42,632 bases of DNA from DATBDE01 sp036270095 (GTDB lineage Bacteria; Actinomycetota; Thermoleophilia; Solirubrobacterales; Solirubrobacteraceae): assembly GCA_036270095.1 (NCBI GenBank), contig DATBDE010000087.1:1-42632 (forward strand), in the 5' to 3' direction. The notes beneath the pieces were generated by a model. The model was not told the origin of the DNA. It was given only the letters and a program-made list of their open reading frames with translations, and did no database searches. This document shows, in pieces, positions 38,119 to 42,632 of the stretch; the first letter of the stretch is position 1; each line of letters opens with the position of its first letter. The position numbers and the translations under genes were made by a program.

Positions 38119-39404
38119 CGGGCACGCTCCTTTCTCTCGAGGGCCTGCGCGAGCGCCGGGGGCAGCTCGTCGCCGCGCAGCAGTCTGTAGACGAGGCGGG
38201 TCTTGTGCTCCGCGACCGGCAGCGTGCCAGTCGCCACCGTGGTCAGGGCGACGGTGGCGCCGAGCCGGCGGCGCAGCTCGTCCTCGGCCTCGGCTTGTTG
38301 CGCTGCGGTGGCCTCCGGCGCCTCGACGAGCACGCGCAGCGGCGGCTGGACCGGGTCGCCCTCGGCCACGACGGCGTAGCGGCCGAAGGCGGGGCGGGTC
38401 GCCAGCACTGCGCCGACCGCCTGGGGGTGCACGTTGGCGCCGCGGACGCGGAGCATGTCGTCGCGGCGGCCCTCGATGCGCAGGCGCAGGCCGGGGTGGC
38501 CGCACGGGCACGGCCTTGTCCACACGCGCGCGAGGTCGGCCGAGCGGTAGCGCAGCAGCGGTGAGGCCTCCCGCTCGAGGTGGGTCCAGACCAGCTCGCC
38601 GGTGGCGCCGTCCTCGAGCTCGACCGCCGCGCCCGTCTCCGGGTCGCAGAGCTCGACCAGGGCGCCGTCGCCGGTCGTGAGGTGCAGGCCCACGCTCTGG
38701 CCGCACTCGCCGGCCATGGTCGACCAGACGTCGCTCATGCCGAACGTGTCGGCCACGCGGGTGCCCCAGGCGTCCTCGATCTCGCGGCGCACGGCAGCCA
38801 GGCCGGCGCCGGGCTCGCCGGCGGTGACGAGCAGGCGCAGGCCGAGGCGCTTGGGCTCGATGCCGGCCGCGCGGGCGAGGCGGGCCAGGTGCGACGGGTA
38901 GGAAAGCGTGCCGAACACGCCGGTGATGCCGAGCTGGGGGATGAGCTCGAGCAGCCGCTCGGACTGGCCGACGCCGACCGGGACGACGGTGGCCCCGCTG
39001 CGCTCGAGCGCCATGTGGTCGGCGATGCCACCGGCGTACAGCGCGTAGTTGAGGCAGTGCGCGACGACGTCGGTCGGGCGCACCCCGGCGATGCGGAACG
39101 CCTCGCCGCCGATGGCGCTGTTGCGCTCGTGGTCGGCGCGGGTCAGGCCGATGGCCACGGGCGCGCCGGTGGTGCCCGAGGTGACGTGCAGGCGGACGAG
39201 CTCCGTGCGCGGCGCGCACAGGTACTCGCCGAAGGGCGGGTCGCGCTCCTGGCTGGCGCGCAGCTCGTCCTTGGTCGTGTAGGGGATGGCGCGGAGGTCG
39301 TGGTTGGTCTTGAGCCGCTCGGGCAGGTGCCCCAGCTTCGCGCGGTAGAACGGCGAGCGGTCGGCCAAGTAGGCGAGCTGGCGGCGGAGGGGCTCGGCGC
39401 GCAC
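38115..39404 (-). CDS. Phenylacetate-CoA ligase-like (PaaK family) AMP-forming ligase
   Basis: A 429-residue adenylate-forming enzyme of the PaaK type. N-terminal RRQLAYLADRSPFYRAKL, PYTTKDELRASQ, the ATP loop HVTSGTTGAPVAIGLTRADH (about residues 72-90), GTLSYPSHLARLAR, DTFGMSDVWSTMAGECG, ELVWTHLEREASPLLRYRSA and DDMLRVRGANVHPQAV are in family order. It makes an acyl- or aryl-CoA from the free acid with ATP. As first gene of the operon it probably supplies the acyl donor for the downstream hydratase, BKACE and NRPS. GTG start; TAGCGT on the minus strand ends six bases before it. Confidence 0.9.
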   Translation of the reverse strand: MRAEPLRRQLAYLADRSPFYRAKLGHLPERLKTNHDLRAIPYTTKDELRASQERDPPFGEYLCAPRTELVRLHVTSGTTGAPVAIGLTRADHERNSAIGGEAFRIAGVRPTDVVAHCLNYALYAGGIADHMALERSGATVVPVGVGQSERLLELIPQLGITGVFGTLSYPSHLARLARAAGIEPKRLGLRLLVTAGEPGAGLAAVRREIEDAWGTRVADTFGMSDVWSTMAGECGQSVGLHLTTGDGALVELCDPETGAAVELEDGATGELVWTHLEREASPLLRYRSADLARVWTRPCPCGHPGLRLRIEGRRDDMLRVRGANVHPQAVGAVLATRPAFGRYAVVAEGDPVQPPLRVLVEAPEATAAQQAEAEDELRRRLGATVALTTVATGTLPVAEHKTRLVYRLLRGDELPPALAQALERKERAR

Positions 39405-39410
39405 GCGCCC

Positions 39411-39420
39411 ACGCTAGCCT
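39411..39420. promoter_or_regulatory. Overlapping divergent -10-like boxes
   Basis: ACGCTAGCCT reads as TAGCGT leftward (39416-39411, six bases before the GTG of the CoA ligase) and TAGCCT rightward (39415-39420, 13 bases before the GTG at 39434). Both fit TANNNT. Only 29 bases separate the two start codons, so the promoters must be face to face and probably leaderless. Confidence 0.35.
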
Positions 39421-39433
39421 CGCCGCGAGCCTC

Positions 39434-39997
39434 GTGCTGATCCCGCTCGCCACCCTACGCGCCATCCGCGACGGGTCCGTGACCGTCGCGTTCCGGCGCT
39501 GGACGCAGCCGCGGGTGCGGGTGGGGACGAATCTGCGGACGGCGGTCGGGCTGGTCGAGATCGTCAGCGTCGACGAGGTCGGCCCGGGGTCGATCACCGA
39601 TGCCGACGCGCGGGCGTCGGGTCTTGCGAGTCGGGACGCGCTGGTGGACGTGCTCGACCAGCGCCCGGGCGACCGCACGTACCGCATCGGGCTGCGCTAC
39701 GCCGGGGTCGACCCGCGCATCGCGCTGCGCGAGGACCTCGACGACCTCGCGGCCGTGCGCGCGCGCTTGGACGCCATCGACGCCCGCTCCTCGCGCGGAC
39801 CGTGGACACGGTCGGTGCTCGAGCTCATCGCCCGCCATCCGGAGACGCGCGCGGCCGACCTCGCGCCGCTGCTCGGGCGCGAGCGCCTGCCGTTCAAGGC
39901 CGACGTGCGCAAGCTCAAGGAGCTCGGCCTAACCGAGAGCCTGCGCATCGGCTACCGCCTCTCGCCCCGCGGGCGCGCTGTGCTCGACAAGGGCTAG
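39434..39997 (+). CDS. ASCH-like domain protein with a C-terminal winged-helix-like part
   Basis: A 187-residue protein. The first about 80 residues resemble an ASCH/PUA-like beta-barrel: VTVAFRRWTQPRVRVGTNLR, TAVGLVEIVSVDEVGPGSIT, ADARASGLASRDALVDVLDQ, and YRIGLRYAG. ASCH domains bind RNA or modified bases. The last about 70 residues (RSVLELIARHPETRAADLAP, LPFKADVRKLKELGLTES, IGYRLSPRGRAVLD) look like a winged helix. Together this suggests a nucleic-acid-binding protein, role unknown. GTG start. Its TAG stop shares the palindrome CTAG with the stop of the convergent pdxH gene. Confidence 0.7.
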   Translation: MLIPLATLRAIRDGSVTVAFRRWTQPRVRVGTNLRTAVGLVEIVSVDEVGPGSITDADARASGLASRDALVDVLDQRPGDRTYRIGLRYAGVDPRIALREDLDDLAAVRARLDAIDARSSRGPWTRSVLELIARHPETRAADLAPLLGRERLPFKADVRKLKELGLTESLRIGYRLSPRGRAVLDKG

Positions 39998-40665
39998 GGC
40001 GCGAGCCGCTCGAGCACCCAGCCGTCCGCGGTCTTGCGATAGCGCAGCCGGTCGTGCAGCCGGTCCTCGCGGCCCTCCCAGAACTCGACCGTCTCCGGGT
40101 CGAGGCGGAAGCCGCCCCAGTGCGGCGGGCGCGGGATCGGCGTGCCCTCGGGGTAGCGCGCCGTGGTCTCGCGCATGGCGGCGTCGAGCGCCTCCCGGTT
40201 CGGCATCACCTGCGACTGCGGGCTGGCGGTCGCGCCGAGCCGGTGCCCGCGCGGCCGGGTGGCGAAGTAGGCGTCGGACCCCTCGTCCGAGAGCCGGTAG
40301 ACGGGGCCGGCGGCCACGACCTGGCGGCCCATGGCAACCCACGGGAAGACGGCCGCAGCGCGGGGGTTGGCCTCGAGCTCCTGTCCCTTGCTCGAGCGGT
40401 AGTTGCTGAAGAACTGCAGCCCACGCTCGTCGAGGCCGCGCAGCAGCACCGAGCGCGCGTTGGGACGACCGTCGGCCGTCGCGGTGGCCAGGACCATCGC
40501 GTTGGGCTCGAGGATGCCGGCCCCGACTGCTTCGTCGAGCCAGCCCCGCAACTGGATAAGCCAGTCGGGGGCGAGATCGGTCTCCAGGAGGGCGCCGGCG
40601 CGGTAGGACTGGCGCAGCTGGAGGAGCAGGTCGTGGGTCCGTTGGGGGTCTGGAGGCGTGCTCAT
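39994..40665 (-). CDS. pdxH: Pyridoxamine 5'-phosphate oxidase
   Basis: A 223-residue FMN enzyme that oxidises pyridoxine or pyridoxamine 5'-phosphate to pyridoxal 5'-phosphate. Full family length with the expected blocks: AMVLATATADGRPNARSVLL, GLQFFSNYRSSKGQELEANP (FMN phosphate contacts), FPWVAMGRQVVAAGPVYRLS, RPRGHRLGATASPQSQ, IPRPPHWGGFRLDPETVEFW and HDRLRYRKTADGWVLERLAP with the C-terminal R-L-x-P signature. Metabolic housekeeping gene; no visible link to the neighbouring operons. Its ATG lies 25 bases before the tRNA-Ser gene on the other strand. Confidence 0.95.
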   Translation of the reverse strand: MSTPPDPQRTHDLLLQLRQSYRAGALLETDLAPDWLIQLRGWLDEAVGAGILEPNAMVLATATADGRPNARSVLLRGLDERGLQFFSNYRSSKGQELEANPRAAAVFPWVAMGRQVVAAGPVYRLSDEGSDAYFATRPRGHRLGATASPQSQVMPNREALDAAMRETTARYPEGTPIPRPPHWGGFRLDPETVEFWEGREDRLHDRLRYRKTADGWVLERLAP

Positions 40666-40672
40666 GAACGGC

Positions 40673-40678
40673 TAGACT
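40673..40678 (+). promoter_or_regulatory. Probable -10 box of the tRNA genes
   Basis: TAGACT ends 12 bases before the first base of tRNA-Ser and fits TANNNT. A -35 hexamer is not clear in the coding sequence upstream. Confidence 0.4.
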
Positions 40679-40690
40679 CGCTGATTCCCG

Positions 40691-40779
40691 GGAGAGGTGG
40701 CCGAGTGGCTGAAGGCACTCGCCTGCTAAGCGAGTATGGGGTTCACGCTCCATCGCGGGTTCGAATCCCGCCCTCTCCG
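40691..40779 (+). tRNA. tRNA-Ser(GCU)
   Basis: The 89-base gene folds as a class II tRNA: acceptor stem GGAGAGG/CCTCTCC with discriminator G at 40779, anticodon loop CTGCTAA with anticodon GCT at 40725-40727 between CTCGC and GCGAG, a long variable arm, and T-arm GCGGG-TTCGAAT-CCCGC. CCA is not encoded. It reads AGC and AGU codons. Confidence 0.97.
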
Positions 40780-40824
40780 CTCCCGGTCCCCGCGGATCGC
40801 CCCAGCGCTAATCTGAACGCCGCT

Positions 40825-40898
<74 letters not shown>

Positions 40899-41057
40899 CT
40901 ACAGGTCCCGGCAGATCGTGTGCATTTACAGGGACTTCGTCTCGGATGCTCAGATCCGTGGTTCGTCGTTTGGAAGCTCGTGAGCGACGCACTTTTTGGC
41001 GCATCTGGACATGTGTGTAGGTCTGAGTGCTGCCCTACGGGAACGTGGCGGTCTCGA

Positions 41058-41623
41058 TCACGAGCCCCGCGGGACGCGACAAGCCATCGCGCACCCGGCG
41101 ATCTTGTCCACGATCGCCGGAGGCTGAGCGCCGACGAGTTTGAGCGGGCGCGCATCCTCCGGCGCTCGAAACGCGGCCCACGAGCGCGCCGACCACGGCC
41201 TGCCCGGACGGCACCGGCTCCAGACCGATGAGCTGGCAGTCCGCCTGGAAGCTCGCGCGTGAAGGCTGATCGCCTGCGCGACCGAAGGTTGGGTGCCGGC
41301 GCTGCCAAGGCTCGGCTCAAGGCTCTCCAAGGGTCCCCGCGGCCGAGAAGGGGCCTGTTTTGCCCCACACCATCGGGGCTGGCTTGGCATGTCCCGATTG
41401 GCCGCGGCCATGACTTCACGTTCCGGCGTGAGCACCGTGATCACCGCGGTGATCACGGCCGCAGCTCCGACGATGAACGCACCGATCCGGCGCCACCGCG
41501 TCCAGAACGGAGACTCGTCGTCGCCTGACCCCTGTTCGATCGCCACGGTCGCACTGGACGATTCAGCGGCGTCCCGCAGCGCGGGCACAACCTGTCAGTC
41601 AGCCGAGGTTGATCCCGAGGCAT
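41058..41623 (-). pseudogene. Possible decayed membrane protein with a zinc-ribbon start
   Basis: Read leftward from an ATG at 41623: MPRDQPRLTDRLCPRCGTPL (one CxxC pair). At about 41575 the sense switches to another frame, RDAAESSSATVAIEQGSG and SPFWTRWRRIGAFIVGAAAV, then ITAVITVLTPE, a clear membrane helix. Further on a third frame gives QLIGLEPVPSGQAVVGALVG. I do not recognise the family. The frame changes suggest a broken gene, but a small intact gene starting at 41588 cannot be excluded. The 160 bases between tRNA-Arg and 41058 show nothing recognisable. Confidence 0.35.
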
Positions 41624-41648
41624 GTGCTTGCGTTGGGACACGCGGACC

Positions 41649-41926
41649 TCACGGTGCCGCCGCCCGGCTGCCGTCTTCGAATCGCGCCGAGCGCAGGCGT
41701 AGGAACTCGAACACGTCGAGGTCGTGGGCGCACGAGTCGAACACCAGCCGGTCATGGTCGGTCAGGGCGTACAGCCCCGGCGCGGCGATGATCGGGTCGA
41801 AGCGGCGGGCATACTCGCCCGCACGTGGCGTGCGGACATGGGCGATGTGCCAGAGCGTGGCCAGATTGTGACGGTCACGTACAAGCTGACCCGTGGGCCG
41901 GGTCGGTATCCGGCGCTCAGGTGACG
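41649..41926 (-). other. Unrecognised open fragment without a start codon
   Basis: Between stops, the minus strand reads PTRPTGQLVRDRHNLATLWH, IAHVRTPRAGEYARRFDPII and YALTDHDRLVFDSCAHDLDV, ending in FEDGSRAAAP. The amino-acid mix is protein-like rather than shadow-like, but there is no ATG, GTG or TTG early in the frame and I know no matching family. It overlaps the 3' end of the cupredoxin gene by a few bases. It may be a remnant of an inserted gene. Confidence 0.3.
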
Positions 41927-42327
41927 GTCAGGGTGCCTTGCATGCCCGCCTGACGGTGGCCGGGAACGGGACAGAAGAACGTGTACTTCCCGGCCTTGAG
42001 TTGGACTGCGAGGACGGATGTGCCGCCCTGGCCGACGATCTTGCCGTTCTTGCTGACGCCGTTGCCCTCAACCGCGATGCCGTGCTGAACCGAGGACGGG
42101 TTGTTCATCGTGATGGTCACCGTGCCCGCCTTGGCGCTCAGCGTTGTGGTGTTGAACTTCAGCGAGCCGCTGGGGTCCGCCGAGAGCTTGACCGCGTGAG
42201 CGCCGCTCGTGCTCAGTGTCACCGATTTGGTGGCGGACTTCGTCGTTGTGCTGCTACTTGAGCCGCAACCGGCTAGCGCCACGGCGGCCACAGCCACGGG
42301 CACCGCTATTCCCAGGATCCGTCTCAT
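41917..42327 (-). CDS. Cupredoxin-type copper lipoprotein (plastocyanin/azurin-like)
   Basis: A 136-residue exported lipoprotein. The signal is RRILGIAVPVAVAAVALAGC with lipobox LAGC, then a Ser/Thr-rich tether. The mature domain (about residues 40-136) has type-1 copper ligands in order: His in SSVQHGIAVEG, then Cys, His and Met in FFCPVPGHRQAGMQGTLTV. Such proteins carry electrons or copper on the outer face of the membrane. The ATG at 42327 is chosen because AGAGGG lies eight bases before it; a GTG nine bases earlier is less likely. No partner oxidase or sco gene is visible here. Position 42328-42495 upstream contains no gene I can see. Confidence 0.9.
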   Translation of the reverse strand: MRRILGIAVPVAVAAVALAGCGSSSSTTTKSATKSVTLSTSGAHAVKLSADPSGSLKFNTTTLSAKAGTVTITMNNPSSVQHGIAVEGNGVSKNGKIVGQGGTSVLAVQLKAGKYTFFCPVPGHRQAGMQGTLTVT

Positions 42328-42495
42328 TGTGCACACCCTCTACGCCTCGCCCGAGGTCACCGCAGCGAGCGCCCACCGGTCCCGCGTAGGAGCCTAGGGC
42401 CGACACCGACGCCTCAAGCATTGGCGTAAGTATCCGCTCGCGCGTCTGCCCGCACAAGGGCCCGTATCGCTTGTGCGAGTAGTCGCCAACCCCCA

Positions 42496-42632
42496 TCAGA
42501 CCCGGACCCCGGGCGCCGCCACGTGGTAGGTCTCGTAGAGCTGCTTCGCCTCCTCTGCGCTGAGGGCGTTCGCCCACCCGTACTTGAACTGATCCAAGGT
42601 CAGCGTCACCGCTCGTCCTCGGTTGAGGGGGT
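42496..42632 (-). pseudogene. Alpha/beta hydrolase fragment, runs off the window
   Basis: Entering from the right edge the minus strand reads RAVTLTLDQFKYGWANALSA, EEAKQLYETYHVAAPG and then VRV and a TGA at 42496. This matches the lid-to-core segment of secreted-type alpha/beta hydrolases (usual text FEQFRYGWANALSEDEAKxLYExYHVPAPG), in which about 100 further residues with the catalytic Asp and His should follow. They are absent, so the gene is truncated at its 3' end. The 5' part lies outside the window. Confidence 0.65.

Noticed and set aside
36472..39404. Reading the ligase, hydratase and BKACE as a plain beta-oxidation or phenylacetate operon
   Set aside because: No acyl-CoA dehydrogenase, 3-hydroxyacyl-CoA dehydrogenase, thiolase or paaABCDE gene is present, and coupling to the NRPS and phosphopantetheinyl transferase favours a biosynthetic role.

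Overview
The window is very GC-rich, gene-dense DNA. The codon usage, GTG/TTG starts, protein families and short -10-like boxes directly before start codons point to a high-GC actinobacterium. A soil lineage such as Thermoleophilia/Solirubrobacterales is my best guess; this is inference, because no rRNA gene is present.

Layout. (1) 1-1500 is a gene graveyard: remnants of an AraC-type regulator, a DMT/EamA permease, a serine hydrolase of the beta-lactamase class and an alpha/beta hydrolase, all truncated, deleted or frameshifted, two of them joined head to head. (2) 1535-24375 is a surface-polysaccharide region of the Wzx/Wzy type. It holds a secreted glycoside hydrolase, an O-antigen ligase/polymerase with C-terminal TPRs, three GT2-like and seven GT4-like glycosyltransferases, a sugar epimerase, an O-acetyltransferase, a flippase, a methyltransferase, a polymerase fused to an eighth GT4 domain, a Wzc-like chain-length/kinase protein, and an unrecognised pair ending in a secreted 14-cysteine protein. 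No initiating phosphoglycosyltransferase is seen. (3) 24372-32062 looks like a catabolic island for an N-heteroaromatic or related aromatic acid. Leftward are a NicX/M29-like dioxygenase-type protein, a flavin reductase and a creatininase-family amidohydrolase. Rightward are a single-chain sensor kinase/response regulator, an amidohydrolase-2 decarboxylase-like enzyme, an HpaB-type monooxygenase and a RidA protein. Two copies of one promoter module, TGAGGGAAAACCCTC-N18-CCCCGATGAC followed by exactly 33 nt and ATG, precede the NicX-like gene and the HpaB gene. This strongly suggests that one regulator controls both arms, most simply the LuxR domain of the fused kinase between them. (4) 32010-39404 is a compact leftward operon: acyl-CoA ligase, enoyl-CoA hydratase, beta-keto acid cleavage enzyme, a one-module NRPS (C-A-T-TE) and a phosphopantetheinyl transferase, probably making a small acylated amino-acid product. 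(5) 39434-42632 holds an ASCH-domain protein, pdxH, tRNA-Ser(GCU), tRNA-Arg(ACG), about 1 kb of decayed sequence, a cupredoxin lipoprotein and a truncated hydrolase remnant at the right edge.

Thirteen adjacent gene pairs overlap by exactly four bases (ATGA, GTGA or TTGA), so translational coupling is the norm here. The best candidate for an undescribed system is region 3: a hybrid one-protein two-component regulator with its own recognisable operator/promoter module, controlling an unusual set of ring-hydroxylating, decarboxylating and ring-cleaving enzymes.
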